From Achromobacter xylosoxidans A8 (GTDB lineage Bacteria > Pseudomonadota > Gammaproteobacteria > Burkholderiales > Burkholderiaceae_B): a stretch of 64,000 nucleotides of DNA. The position numbers were made by a program, and so were the translations under genes. Position 1 is the stretch's first letter. Each line of letters opens with the position of its first letter. Positions 1 through 8,489 of the stretch are shown here, in pieces. The stretch lies in NCBI RefSeq assembly GCF_000165835.1, contig NC_014640.1, forward strand, positions 2,480,001-2,544,000, given 5' to 3'. The notes beneath the pieces are model-generated. The model saw only the letters and a program-made list of their open reading frames with translations, ran no database searches and was not told where the DNA came from.

Positions 1-661
1 TGAACAGCGGGTGCAGCTTGCCGGCGCCGATCTGGCCGATGATGGCCGGCGCGGTGGCGAAGAAGATGTCGATCTGCCCGCCCACCAGATCGGCCACGGC
101 CAGGGCCGTGCCGCGATAGGGCACATGCGTCAGGTTCATGCCGGAGCGCACCCGCAGCAGTTCGCCCGCCAGGTGCTGCTGGCCGCCCATGCCGGGCGAA
201 CCGTACACCAGCGGCGCCTTTGCGCCCTGGCGCTTCAGGTCGGCGTAGGTGGTGGCGGGCAGCTTGGGACCGCTGACCAGCACCAGCGGCGCATCCGCGA
301 CCAGGGCGATCGGCTGCAGGTCCTTCAAGGGGTCGTAGCGCATCTGCTTGTAGACCAGCTTGTTGATCGAGACCTCGGGCGTGTAGGCCAGCAGCAGGGT
401 GTAGCCGTCGGGCGTGGCGCGCGCTACCTGTTCGGCGCCTATCATGCCGCTGGCGCCGGACTTGTTCTCCACGATGACCTGCTGTCCCCAGCTAGTGCTC
501 AGCTTGGCCGCGAGGATGCGGGCGATCACGTCGGTGGCGCCTCCCGGCGTGTAGGCGACGATCAGGCGCACCGGCTTGTCGGGGTAGGGCTGGGCCTGGG
601 CGAACAGCGGCAGGCAGGCGGCGGCCAGCAAGCCCGCGAGTTTGATTGCGTATCGAAACAT
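1..661 (-). CDS. Bug/TctC-family periplasmic solute receptor, C-terminus cut off by window edge
   Basis: The reverse strand encodes an open frame from an ATG at 661 that runs off the left edge. It begins with a cleavable signal peptide (MFRYAIKLAGLLAAACLPL, ending AQA), followed by YPDKPVRLIVAYTPGG and the VENKSGASG stretch typical of Bug (Bordetella uptake gene) receptors. About 220 of the usual ~325 residues are present. These proteins bind carboxylates and similar small acids in the periplasm. Most copies in this bacterial group are orphans without TctA/TctB membrane partners. It lies 28 bp downstream of the phosphoesterase gene on the same strand, so the two are probably co-transcribed. 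The ligand cannot be told from sequence. Confidence 0.9.
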   Translation of the reverse strand, partial: MFRYAIKLAGLLAAACLPLFAQAQPYPDKPVRLIVAYTPGGATDVIARILAAKLSTSWGQQVIVENKSGASGMIGAEQVARATPDGYTLLLAYTPEVSINKLVYKQMRYDPLKDLQPIALVADAPLVLVSGPKLPATTYADLKRQGAKAPLVYGSPGMGGQQHLAGELLRVRSGMNLTHVPYRGTALAVADLVGGQIDIFFATAPAIIGQIGAGKLHPLF

Positions 662-689
662 GGGGTGGCTCCTGTGCGGTTGCGTGAGT

Positions 690-2762
690 TCAGTTGCGCT
701 GGATTAGCAGCAATGCCTGGTCGGGCAGAGGCAGGCGCGCGTACCCGGTCCAATCGTCCCCTGCTTGCAGCACGCGTTGGGCCGTCAGATCGACGACGCG
801 CGTGAATGCGCCAGCCTCGACCTGGCGTTGCAGCGCCGGGCCGCAGCCGTAGGCCAGTTCATAGGTCTGCCCGCCAGACTGGTAGCGGCACAGGCGCAGG
901 CCGGCCTCGCCGTCGATCCGTTCAACCGATCCGTCGTTCGCGGCTTGGCCTGCGAAGACTGCGTTCAATGCCGCCAGCGCCAGTCCGGCCGGCCGCGGAT
1001 CGTAGCGGCGGTCGATCAGGCCGTTGCGCGGAAAGTAGCCCCGGTCCACGTCCATGAAGGTGTCGAAGGAGTAGCTGACCGTGTCGGTGGTCCGGGCCGC
1101 CAGGAAGGCTTCGGCCACCAGCGCGGCGATGGCGGTGTCGTCGTCGTTCGCCGCTGCCAGGCGGTCGGCCAGCTTGACGCCCACGTTCACGGTCGCGCCC
1201 CAGTCCCGCGCCTGGCTGGCCAGTTGCTGATGCGTGGCAATGAGGTCGGCGCCCCAGTCCAGGCGCACGGTGAAACCGTCCAGGTTCTTCTGCGCGAAGT
1301 GCGGCAACAGGGCGGTTTGGGCCGCCTCCAGTTCGGAGGCGCGCAGTCCCGTGTTGACGAAATGGCTGTAGTGCTTGCCGTCGAAGTGCTCGTCGTCCGC
1401 GCCGGTCCTGATCTTGCAATAGAGCAGGCGGGCGTCGGTATGTTCGCGCAGGCGCTGCAAGGCCGCGCCCGCGTCCGCCAGCGCCTGGGCGTTGAGGTTG
1501 ATCTCGATGGCTGCGATGGCCACGCCGTGCTGGCGCGCCTGTTGCAGCAGTTTGGCGTCCGGCAGGCCTAGCGAGGTCAGCACGAAGCGGTGGCCGACGT
1601 CGGACATGAGGCGGGCGCGGCGCAGCGTCTTGTCGTCGCGCAGGTCCTGCACCGGAATCTTGAGGGTGCGCAGCCCCATCTCCCACATGGACATCAGGGG
1701 GTAGTCGTTGCGCGCCAGCTTGCGGCCGAATTCCTGCACGCCGCCGGTGCAGGGGATCTCGACGATTTCGGCCCAGGGGTGTCGCATCTCGACCGCGATG
1801 CCGTCGCAGGCGGCGGTCTTGGTGTGGACCGTGGGCAGGGTGCGCGCCGCCGCCTTGCCGTCATCGGCTACGCCGCGCATGGCGCCATGCGTACGGATCA
1901 GCTTGGCCACATGGCCCTGCTCGTGCACGTCAACGATGAAATAGCCGAATTTCTCGACGTCGCCGCGGCCGAATTCGTCCGCCGGCGGCACGCGATAGAA
2001 CTCCGAGAAGTCATGCCGCAGGAAGGCGGTGGACGGCAGCATGTAGATCTCCGCGCGGCCGATGACGTCATACCAGAAGTTGTGGACGTGGCCGGCGAAA
2101 ACGGCCTCCACGCGCGGATCGGCCAGGCGCGACAGCAGCCAGCCGCGGCCGGGCTCGTCGATGTTGTCGTAGGAGCCGCGCTCGTCCGCATCGTGCAGAT
2201 AGGGCGGATAGTGCAGCGACACGAACACGCGGCCGCTGGCGCCTGCAAGTTGCTCATCGATCCAGGCGCGTTGCGCGGCATCCGCCGCCAGTCCGGAGTT
2301 GAACAGCAGGGAGTTCAGGAACAGGAAGCGGGCGCCGCCATGGTCCACCGCGTAGTAGTCCGGCCCGAACACCTGGCGGTACTTGTCGAGGTAGTCGTCG
2401 CAGACGATGTCGGCCGGCATCCAGTCGATGCGCTTGTCGCCGACGTCATGGTTGCCGGGCACCAGGTGCAGGGGCATGTCGATCTGCCCGGCGATGGCCT
2501 TGAAGCGGCCGGCGGCCTCCTCGAACGAGGGCATGCTGGGCACCGGGTGGACGATGTCGCCCAGGTGGATCGTGAAGGCGGGGGCGGGATCGAGGGCGGC
2601 AATGTCGGCGAAGACGTGCCGCGCGCGGGCATTGGCGCGGGCGTTGGTGGCAAAGGGCGATGCGCAGGTGTCTTCGGATTCGTTGACATGCGTGTCGGCC
2701 ACGACGGCAAAGCTGAATAAGCGGGCGCCCAGCGGCTGGCGGGAAAAATTGGAATGCGTCAT
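690..2762 (-). CDS. calcineurin-like metallophosphoesterase with long C-terminal extension
   Basis: A 690-residue protein. The first ~300 residues carry all the blocks of a dinuclear-metal calcineurin-type phosphoesterase: ADTHVNE, LGDIVHP, PGNHDVG, SLHYPPY and AGHVHNF. No signal peptide or membrane helix is seen. The remaining ~390 residues are not part of that fold. They contain alternating strand/helix stretches ending in acidic or asparagine positions (EINLNAQ, CKIRTGAD, VRLDWGADL, SYSFDTFMD), as in a TIM-barrel, and a strand-rich tail. Stand-alone enzymes of this class are usually 250-350 residues, so this is a fusion. Neighbours are a Bug receptor downstream and, beyond a repeat element, a divergent IclR regulator. 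This suggests a phosphoester or phosphodiester catabolic unit. The substrate is unknown. Confidence 0.85.
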   Translation of the reverse strand: MTHSNFSRQPLGARLFSFAVVADTHVNESEDTCASPFATNARANARARHVFADIAALDPAPAFTIHLGDIVHPVPSMPSFEEAAGRFKAIAGQIDMPLHLVPGNHDVGDKRIDWMPADIVCDDYLDKYRQVFGPDYYAVDHGGARFLFLNSLLFNSGLAADAAQRAWIDEQLAGASGRVFVSLHYPPYLHDADERGSYDNIDEPGRGWLLSRLADPRVEAVFAGHVHNFWYDVIGRAEIYMLPSTAFLRHDFSEFYRVPPADEFGRGDVEKFGYFIVDVHEQGHVAKLIRTHGAMRGVADDGKAAARTLPTVHTKTAACDGIAVEMRHPWAEIVEIPCTGGVQEFGRKLARNDYPLMSMWEMGLRTLKIPVQDLRDDKTLRRARLMSDVGHRFVLTSLGLPDAKLLQQARQHGVAIAAIEINLNAQALADAGAALQRLREHTDARLLYCKIRTGADDEHFDGKHYSHFVNTGLRASELEAAQTALLPHFAQKNLDGFTVRLDWGADLIATHQQLASQARDWGATVNVGVKLADRLAAANDDDTAIAALVAEAFLAARTTDTVSYSFDTFMDVDRGYFPRNGLIDRRYDPRPAGLALAALNAVFAGQAANDGSVERIDGEAGLRLCRYQSGGQTYELAYGCGPALQRQVEAGAFTRVVDLTAQRVLQAGDDWTGYARLPLPDQALLLIQRN

Positions 2763-2863
2763 CGACTACCCTTTCAATTTCAATAAATGGAATTCAAGTG
2801 TTTATAGTGAACGGAATATTTGTATTTCGGCAGGCGATATACTGTCAATGCTCCGGAACCCAG

Positions 2864-3129
2864 GGGCCTGTTGACACTAAAAGGAGCCTCGCATGAGTAC
2901 CCAAATAAGCGCCTATCAAGGCGCAAAGCGCAGCCGTGGCGGGACCACGGCGAGCATTTGCAACGCAGAGAGGCGCTTATTTGGGTACTCACCCTTCGGG
3001 CAGGCCAGCAAACGGCTGCCTGGCGTCGTTGCTGCCACCTTGCGTGGCACAGCCACGCGGCGGTGCCCGCGCCTAGCCAGGCAGCCGTTTGCTGGCCTGT
3101 GCGAGGCTCCTTTTAGTGTCAACAGGCCC
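2864..3129. repeat. 266-bp nested inverted-repeat element (cloverleaf-forming)
   Basis: Three perfect inverted repeats are nested without gaps. An outer 30-bp stem pairs 2864-2893 with 3100-3129. Arm 1 (21 bp) pairs 2894-2914 with 2971-2991. Arm 2 (24 bp) pairs 3001-3024 with 3076-3099. The 9 bases between the arms (2992-3000) can form a CCC-TTC-GGG mini-hairpin. Each arm loop holds a further hairpin: 2933-2939 with 2945-2951, and 3042-3048 with 3052-3058. The element fills most of the 376-bp gap between the divergent phosphoesterase and iclR genes. It ends 9 bp before the iclR start, so it must carry that gene's leader. The other ~100 bp (2763-2863) is AT-rich and presumably holds the promoters. 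No transposase and no second copy in the window were seen. Confidence 0.9.
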
Positions 3130-3138
3130 TAGGCCGCC

Positions 3139-3954
3139 ATGCATTCCAAAACCCCGCTCAACTACGAACTCGAATCCCGCGCCTCGCTGGAAGCGCACCC
3201 GCGATTTGCCTCCACGCTCTCCAATGGCCTGGACGTGCTCAAGTGTTTTTCTGCGTCCGAGCCGCAGTTGGGCAACAAGGAAATCGCCGAAATGCTCGGG
3301 CTGACGCGCCCGACCGTGTCCAGACTGACCTTCACCCTGGTGGGCCTGGGTTATCTGCGGCGCGACGAACGCACCGGCAAGTACTCGCTGGGTCCGGCCG
3401 TGCTGACGCTGGGCTATCCCTTGCTGGTGCACCTGACGCTGCGGCAGCTGGCGGCGCACGACATGATCGAACTGGCGCGCTATGCCAAGGGGCCGGTGTC
3501 CATGGCCATCCGCGACCGCCTGCAGGTGGTCTACGTGGAAACGGTGCACGACGGCGCGTCGAACGCCTCGCGCCCGGATATCGGGTCGGCGCGCCCCTTG
3601 CTGCGCACCGCCACTGGGCGCGCGCTGCTCTACGCGCAGACGCCGCAAGAGCGCGAGCTCATCTGCGGCCGCCTGGCCGAGGAGTATCCGGAGGACTGGG
3701 AGCGTTTCGGACCGTCATTGCAGCCGGCGTTCGAGGCCATCGATCAGCACGGCTTCTGCGTGGTCAGCAAGGATTGGCGGGCCGAGCTGTGCGGCATCGC
3801 CACGCCCATGCGCTATCGATCCAATGACCTGCCGCTGGCCTTCAACGTGACGATTCCGTCCGACAACCTGGACGAAAAGCATGTCTACGAAACCCTGGGC
3901 CCGCGCCTGCGGACCCTGGTCAAGAACCTGGAGTACCGCATCGGGATCATGTGA
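3139..3954 (+). CDS. IclR-family transcriptional regulator
   Basis: A 271-residue protein with an N-terminal winged helix-turn-helix (roughly residues 25-90: NGLDVLKCF, NKEIAEMLGLTRPTVSRL, then the wing YSLGPAVLTLG). It is followed by the IclR effector-binding domain (about 100-265) with the usual HDGASN, LLRTATGRALL and GIATPMRY blocks. The length is normal for the family. It is divergent from the phosphoesterase-Bug operon and is the obvious candidate to control it in response to a small organic acid. No good Shine-Dalgarno precedes the ATG, because the preceding bases belong to the inverted-repeat element. Confidence 0.9.
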   Translation: MHSKTPLNYELESRASLEAHPRFASTLSNGLDVLKCFSASEPQLGNKEIAEMLGLTRPTVSRLTFTLVGLGYLRRDERTGKYSLGPAVLTLGYPLLVHLTLRQLAAHDMIELARYAKGPVSMAIRDRLQVVYVETVHDGASNASRPDIGSARPLLRTATGRALLYAQTPQERELICGRLAEEYPEDWERFGPSLQPAFEAIDQHGFCVVSKDWRAELCGIATPMRYRSNDLPLAFNVTIPSDNLDEKHVYETLGPRLRTLVKNLEYRIGIM

Positions 3955-4022
3955 ACGAGGGCGGCGTTTATCGCGCGCGGCGGATATGCGGGATAATCGC
4001 GGGCACTGATCTGGAGATACAC

Positions 4023-4478
4023 ATGTACTGGAAACTGGTCGCGGCTTCGGCGCTGGCCCTGGGCCTGGCAGGCTGCTCGATGGGCATTTCGTCCGGCGGT
4101 TCGTCGCCGCACAGCGAATTCAAGGCTCCGGTGAGCTTCAAGGACGCCTACGACGCGGCGATCCGGCAGGCCAATGCCTGCCTGCGCAGCACCGACAACG
4201 CCTACCGCGTGGTGGACACCCTGAACGAAAGCGCGCAGTCCGGCGTGGTGCAGGTGCTGGCGCCCTACAGCGACAACGAGATGACGCGGGTCGAATTGAA
4301 GGCGGCCGGCCCCAAGACCACCGATGTGCGCATCGCGGTGTGGGGCAAGGGCACCTGGGACGCGGCCGCCATGCGCGCGATGCAGGACGCGGTCTATTAC
4401 AGCCTGGTGTCGTGCAGCAGCTACATGCCGCTGGACCCGCGTCCGCCGGTCAAGCCCTCGCGCGACCTGCCCAACTGA
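4023..4478 (+). CDS. small secreted lipoprotein of unknown function
   Basis: A 151-residue protein. The ATG at 4023 is chosen because it directly begins a lipoprotein signal peptide with lipobox LAGC (lipidated Cys18). An upstream in-frame ATG would put 24 hydrophilic residues in front of the signal. The mature part is soluble alpha/beta, with paired cysteines (ANACLRS, LVSCSSY) and a proline-rich C-terminus. It resembles a lipoprotein family that is common in Bordetella and Achromobacter. I cannot assign a biochemical function. Confidence 0.75.
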   Translation: MYWKLVAASALALGLAGCSMGISSGGSSPHSEFKAPVSFKDAYDAAIRQANACLRSTDNAYRVVDTLNESAQSGVVQVLAPYSDNEMTRVELKAAGPKTTDVRIAVWGKGTWDAAAMRAMQDAVYYSLVSCSSYMPLDPRPPVKPSRDLPN

Positions 4479-4514
4479 CGCGCAGGCGCCGGCGGCTTGC
4501 CGCCGCCAGCGCGC

Positions 4515-4937
4515 TCAGTCGCCGCCAGGACGGCGGCGGATGATCTTGAACGTGGCGGTGGCGCGCGCCACCAATTCACCGTCGGCGCGGCGTACCTCGC
4601 CTTCGCAGAAAGCGATCGAGGCGCCGCGGCGCAGGCAGCGTGCCTCGATTACCAGGTCGCCCGTGCCGGGCGACAGGAACGAGGTGTTCATGTCTATGGT
4701 GGCCATGCCTTCGGTGCCGTCGGCCGAGCCGCGCGCGGCGGCGCTGAGGGTGAAGTCCAGCACGCTCATCAGCGTGCCGCCATGCACGTCGCCGCGGCTG
4801 TTGGTCAGGTCGGCGCGCCAGGGCAGCGAGGTGCGGGCGTAGGCCGGCGCGATGCTCTCGGGCACCAGGCCGACGAAATGCATGAAGGGAATGGTCAGGC
4901 CGAAGTAGTCGGTTTGGGTGGTTGAGGGTGCAGTCAT
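4515..4937 (-). CDS. PaaI-type hotdog-fold thioesterase
   Basis: A 140-residue single hotdog domain. It shows the PaaI/YbgC-like pattern: a conserved Asn-Ser-Arg-Gly-Asp segment leading into the [12 protein letters not shown] helix (the HGG motif that shapes the active site), then [11 protein letters not shown] and a C-terminal strand set. It should hydrolyse an acyl- or aryl-CoA thioester in the cytoplasm. The substrate cannot be predicted. It is divergent from dinB, with about 100 bp between the two starts. Confidence 0.85.
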   Translation of the reverse strand: MTAPSTTQTDYFGLTIPFMHFVGLVPESIAPAYARTSLPWRADLTNSRGDVHGGTLMSVLDFTLSAAARGSADGTEGMATIDMNTSFLSPGTGDLVIEARCLRRGASIAFCEGEVRRADGELVARATATFKIIRRRPGGD

Positions 4938-5040
4938 GGACCGTTGCGGGCGGGAATGGGAAGTCGGTTGTCGCCGGTCATAATATATGTTTTTGCCACG
5001 GGACTTCAGGCGATGAACGGCTCATGGGGGCAGCACCACC

Positions 5041-6120
5041 ATGAATGAATTACGCAAGATCGTGCACGTGGACATGGACGCGTTCTACGCGTCCGTGGAG
5101 CAGCGCGACAACCCGGACCTGCGCGGCAAGCCCGTGGTCGTGGCCTGGACCGGGCCGCGCTCGGTGGTGTGCGCCGCGTCCTACGAGGCGCGGCGTTTCG
5201 GCATCCATTCGGCCATGTCCGCGGCCCGGGCCGAGCGCCTGTGCCCGCATGCGATCTACGTGCCGCCGGATTTCAACCGCTATCGGGATGTCTCGCGCCA
5301 GGTCAGGCAGATCTTCGCCCGCCATACCGACCTGATCGAACCCTTGTCGCTGGACGAGGCCTACCTCGACGTCACGATCAACAAGCTGGGGCTGCCTTCG
5401 GCCACCGAGGTCGCGCAGGTCATCCGGCACCAGATCCGCGAGGAAACCGGACTGACGGCCTCGGCCGGCGTCGCGCCCAATAAATTCCTGGCCAAGATCG
5501 CGTCCGACTGGAACAAGCCGGACGGCCTCTTCGTGGTCCGGCCCGCCAAGGTGCTGGCCTTCCTGGAACCCTTGCCGGTGCGCAAGGTGCCGGGCGTGGG
5601 CAAGGTGACGCAGGCGCGCCTGGAGCAGTTGGGCATCCATACGGTGGGGGACCTGGCCACGCACAGCGCCCAGGAACTGGAGCACTATTTCGGCCGCTAC
5701 GGCCGGCGCCTGTACGAACTGGCGCGCGGCATCGACGAGCGCGAGGTGCAGACCGACCAGCCCTTGCAGCAGGTCTCGTCGGAGACCACGTTCTCGCAGG
5801 ACATCCGGCTGGACGCGGTGGGCGAGGCCATCGACCGCATGGCGGAACGGGTGTGGGACCAGGCGCTGAAGAAGGGCGCCTTGGGCCGCACCGTGGTGCT
5901 CAAGCTGAAGACGGACCGTTTCCGCATCCTGACGCGCAGCCAGACCAGCCCGGGTCCGCCCGGATCGGCGGCGGAGCTGGCAGCCGTTGCCAGGCTGCTA
6001 TGCGAGCGCGTGGATTTGCCGCCGGAGACGTTGTACCGGCTGGCGGGGGTGGGGATGAGCAACTTCGCCGACCCGCAGGAGCAAACGCGCCAGCCCGATC
6101 TGTTCGGGGGCGCGTTCTGA
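5041..6120 (+). CDS. dinB: DNA polymerase IV (Y-family translesion polymerase)
   Basis: A 359-residue Y-family polymerase. It has HVDMDAFYASVE with the first catalytic aspartates, SLDEAYLDV with the second acidic pair, the ASAGVAPNKFLAKIASD block, the helix-hairpin-helix region VPGVGKVTQARLEQLG, and a little-finger domain. The C-terminus ends in QPDLF, a good match to the beta-clamp-binding motif. The length is normal. The start is the ATG at 5041 giving MNELRKIVHVDMD. I found no LexA-like palindrome in the ~100-bp upstream gap, so SOS control is not visible. Confidence 0.97.
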   Translation: MNELRKIVHVDMDAFYASVEQRDNPDLRGKPVVVAWTGPRSVVCAASYEARRFGIHSAMSAARAERLCPHAIYVPPDFNRYRDVSRQVRQIFARHTDLIEPLSLDEAYLDVTINKLGLPSATEVAQVIRHQIREETGLTASAGVAPNKFLAKIASDWNKPDGLFVVRPAKVLAFLEPLPVRKVPGVGKVTQARLEQLGIHTVGDLATHSAQELEHYFGRYGRRLYELARGIDEREVQTDQPLQQVSSETTFSQDIRLDAVGEAIDRMAERVWDQALKKGALGRTVVLKLKTDRFRILTRSQTSPGPPGSAAELAAVARLLCERVDLPPETLYRLAGVGMSNFADPQEQTRQPDLFGGAF

Positions 6121-6183
6121 GGGGCAGGCGGGGCGGCCGGCTGGCGAGCGTCCGGCGGTAGGGCTGAGCGCGAGCCCGGCGGG

Positions 6184-6251
6184 GAGTCAGGCCCGGCCAG
6201 GAGTCAGGCTCGGCCGGGAGTCAGGCTCGGCCGGGAGTCAGGCCAGGCGGG
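6184..6251. repeat. 17-bp tandem repeat (about 3.5 copies)
   Basis: Units begin at 6184, 6201, 6218 and 6235. Each reads GAGTCAGGCTCGGCCGG with single changes, and the last unit decays. The array lies between the convergent dinB and GatB/YqeY genes. It runs through the YqeY stop codon (6238-6240), so the last codons and stop of that gene lie inside the fourth unit. Confidence 0.85.
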
Positions 6252-6699
6252 CCTTCACTTGCTGGGACAGCGCGGTCATGTCGGCGCGGCCGGCCAGGGC
6301 CTGCTTCAGCAGGGCCATGACCTTGCCCATGGCGGGCGCGCCGGTCACGCCTTGGGCGGCCACTTCGGCCAGCGCGGCGTCGATGGCGGCCGCGACTTCC
6401 TCGGGCGTGGCGGCTTGCGGCAGGAACTCCTGCAGCACCAGCAGTTCGGCCTTTTCCTGTTCGGCGGTTTCGGTGCGGCCGGCCTGTTCGAACGCGGCGA
6501 TGGACTCGCGGCGCTGCTTGACCTGCTTTTCGATGATGGCGGTGATCTCGGCGTCGTTCAGGTCGCGGCGTTCGTCCACTTCCTTCTGCTTGACGGCCGC
6601 CAGCAGGAAGCGCAGCGTGGTCAGGCGTTCGGCGGCCTTGGCGCGCATCGCGTCCTTGACGGCATCGGAGAGGCGGGTCTTGAGCGTAGCAGTGCTCAT
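6238..6699 (-). CDS. GatB/YqeY domain-containing protein
   Basis: A 153-residue all-helical protein matching the stand-alone YqeY family. It has MRAKAAERLTTLRFL near the start, then AAVKQKEVDER, IAAFEQAGR, LLVLQEFLP and the closing GAPAMGKVMALLKQ segment. The domain is related to the tRNA-interacting tail of the GatB amidotransferase subunit. Its stand-alone role is still unclear. The start at 6699 is preferred over an in-frame ATG nine codons upstream because an AAAGG Shine-Dalgarno sits at the right distance. Its 3' end overlaps the 17-bp tandem repeat. Confidence 0.9.
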   Translation of the reverse strand: MSTATLKTRLSDAVKDAMRAKAAERLTTLRFLLAAVKQKEVDERRDLNDAEITAIIEKQVKQRRESIAAFEQAGRTETAEQEKAELLVLQEFLPQAATPEEVAAAIDAALAEVAAQGVTGAPAMGKVMALLKQALAGRADMTALSQQVKARLA

Positions 6700-6777
6700 G
6701 GGTAAACCTTTGTGGTGTTGCGTCAAACAAGCAGTGTAAACCGGCGGCCGGCGATCTGGCAGTGGCCGTGCCGCCCC

Positions 6778-7218
6778 TTACTTCACCTTGGCCAGGTCGC
6801 CGCGCAGGGCGACGCCGGCCACCATGGCGCCGGCATGGCATTCGTAGTCGGTCTTGCTGCTGTATTCGTTCTTGCGGTAGTAGCTGACGATATTGGTCAC
6901 CGCGTTCGCGCCGGCCTTCTTGGCCGCTTCGTGCAGCGCGATGATGGCGGATTGGGCCACCCACAGGCAGGCGTCCTCGTCCTTCTTGGCGAAGGCGTTG
7001 GTCTTGCGGTTGGTGATGACGCCCGCTTCCAGCACCGCGCCCTTGGGGCCGGTGCCGGCAAGGTAGAACTTGACGCTGCCGTCGATCTTGCCGGCGACCT
7101 GGGCGGCTTCGACCGCGGCCTGCATCGGCAGATGGACGGTACGATCCGCGGCGAGGGCCGGCGCGGCGCAGGCCAACGACAGGAACAGGGCGGCGGACAG
7201 CTTGTAAGAGACGTTCAT
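6778..7218 (-). CDS. small secreted protein, YbjQ-like core
   Basis: A 146-residue protein with a signal peptide (MNVSYKLSAALFLSLA, cleavage after ALA). The mature part contains AKKAGANAVTNIVSYYRKN. This resembles the Gly-Ala-Asn-Ala-Val segment of YbjQ-like domains, and similar short secreted proteins are sometimes mis-annotated as excinuclease subunits. One cysteine lies in DACLW and one in YECHAG. The start at 7218 was chosen because it begins the signal peptide. It lies 48 bp after apeR on the same strand, so it may be the last gene of the pigment operon, but nothing in it points to pigment synthesis. Confidence 0.65.
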   Translation of the reverse strand: MNVSYKLSAALFLSLACAAPALAADRTVHLPMQAAVEAAQVAGKIDGSVKFYLAGTGPKGAVLEAGVITNRKTNAFAKKDEDACLWVAQSAIIALHEAAKKAGANAVTNIVSYYRKNEYSSKTDYECHAGAMVAGVALRGDLAKVK

Positions 7219-7265
7219 GGCAGGCATTCCATTCATTTGAGGGGATAACGCGGCTGATGCGGACA

Positions 7266-8489
7266 TCAGCGCCAGCGGCGGAAAATCAACGACGTGTTGA
7301 TGCCGCCGAAGGCGAAGTTGTTGTTCATGACATATTCGTTACTCATGCCGCGGCCTTCGGTCAGGTAGTCGAGTTCGCCGCAGCGCGGGTCGACGTTGCG
7401 CAGGTTGAGCGTGGGCGCATACCAGTCGCGATTGAGCATTTCGATGCTGAACCAGGACTCCAGCACGCCGCAGGCGCCCAGGGTGTGGCCCAAATAGCTC
7501 TTTTGCGAGCTGATCGGCATGCGGCTGCCGAACAGGCCGTGGGTGGCCTGGGTTTCGGCGATGTCGCCCTGTTCGGTCGCGGTGCCGTGGCCGTTGACGT
7601 AGCCGATGGCCTCGGGCGGCAGGCTGGCGTCGGCCAGCGCCATTTCCATGGCGATGCGCATGGTGCTGGCCTCGGGCCGCGTGATGTGGGTGCCGTCCGA
7701 ATTGCTGCCGAAGCCGACGATTTCCGCGTGGATGCGCGCGCCGCGCGCCAGCGCATGGTCCAGCGATTCCAGCACCAGCATGCCGCCGCCTTCGCCGATC
7801 ACCAGGCCGTCGCGGTCGCGGTCGTAGGGGCGGGGCGTGAGCTCGGGCGTGTCGTTCTTCTGGCTGGTCGCATAGAGCGCGTCGAACACCAGGGCTTCGC
7901 TGGCGCAGAGCTCTTCCGCGCCGCCCGCCAGCATCAGCTCCTGGCGGCCGTAGCGGATGGCCTCGTAGGCATAGCCTATGCCCTGGCTGCCCGAGGTGCA
8001 GGCGCTGGACGTCGGAATGATGCGGCCCTTCAGTTCGAAGAAGATGCCGACGTTGGCCGCGGTCGTGTGGGGCATCATGCGGACATAGGAGTTGGCGTTC
8101 AGGTCGTCCGTCACCCCATTGAGCAGCATGTTGCCGAAGGCGCGGATTTCCGCCGTGCTGCCCACCGAGGAGCCGCAGGCCACGCCCATGCGGCCGTCGG
8201 CGATGCGCGGATCGCCCAGCAGCGCCGCGTCATCCAGCGCCAGCTCGGCCGCCCGCACCGCCAGCTGGGAAACCCGGCCCATGCTGCGCAGCTGCTTGCG
8301 GGTCCAGTGCGCGGGCGTCCGGAAGGCGTCGATGGGGCCTGCCAGGCGGGTATTGAGTTCGGCGTAGCGCGACCAGTCGGGCATGACGCGGATCGCGCTG
8401 CGGCCCGCCTGGAACGCCTGCTGCACGCTGGCCCAGTCGTTGCCGAGCGCGCTGATGCCGGCCATGCCGGTGATGACGACGCGCTTCAT
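7266..8489 (-). CDS. apeR: beta-ketoacyl-ACP synthase of aryl polyene synthesis (ApeR type)
   Basis: A 407-residue FabF/FabB-like ketosynthase. The full Cys-His-His set is visible: SSACTSGSQG (nucleophile), VNGHGTATEQ and SYLGHTLGACG, with a glycine-rich NNFAFGGINTS tail. The start is the ATG at 8489, which overlaps the apeQ stop by one base (TGATG). A GTG two codons upstream is less likely. By family knowledge of APE clusters, this second ketosynthase acts apart from the ApeO/ApeC pair, while the polyene stays bound to ACP. Confidence 0.92.
   Translation of the reverse strand: MKRVVITGMAGISALGNDWASVQQAFQAGRSAIRVMPDWSRYAELNTRLAGPIDAFRTPAHWTRKQLRSMGRVSQLAVRAAELALDDAALLGDPRIADGRMGVACGSSVGSTAEIRAFGNMLLNGVTDDLNANSYVRMMPHTTAANVGIFFELKGRIIPTSSACTSGSQGIGYAYEAIRYGRQELMLAGGAEELCASEALVFDALYATSQKNDTPELTPRPYDRDRDGLVIGEGGGMLVLESLDHALARGARIHAEIVGFGSNSDGTHITRPEASTMRIAMEMALADASLPPEAIGYVNGHGTATEQGDIAETQATHGLFGSRMPISSQKSYLGHTLGACGVLESWFSIEMLNRDWYAPTLNLRNVDPRCGELDYLTEGRGMSNEYVMNNNFAFGGINTSLIFRRWR

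Noticed and set aside
2893..3132. A 79-residue frame with a good Shine-Dalgarno inside the cloverleaf element.
   Set aside because: The opposite strand encodes a similar peptide only because the DNA is an inverted repeat. No protein-like features; treated as a by-product of the repeat.
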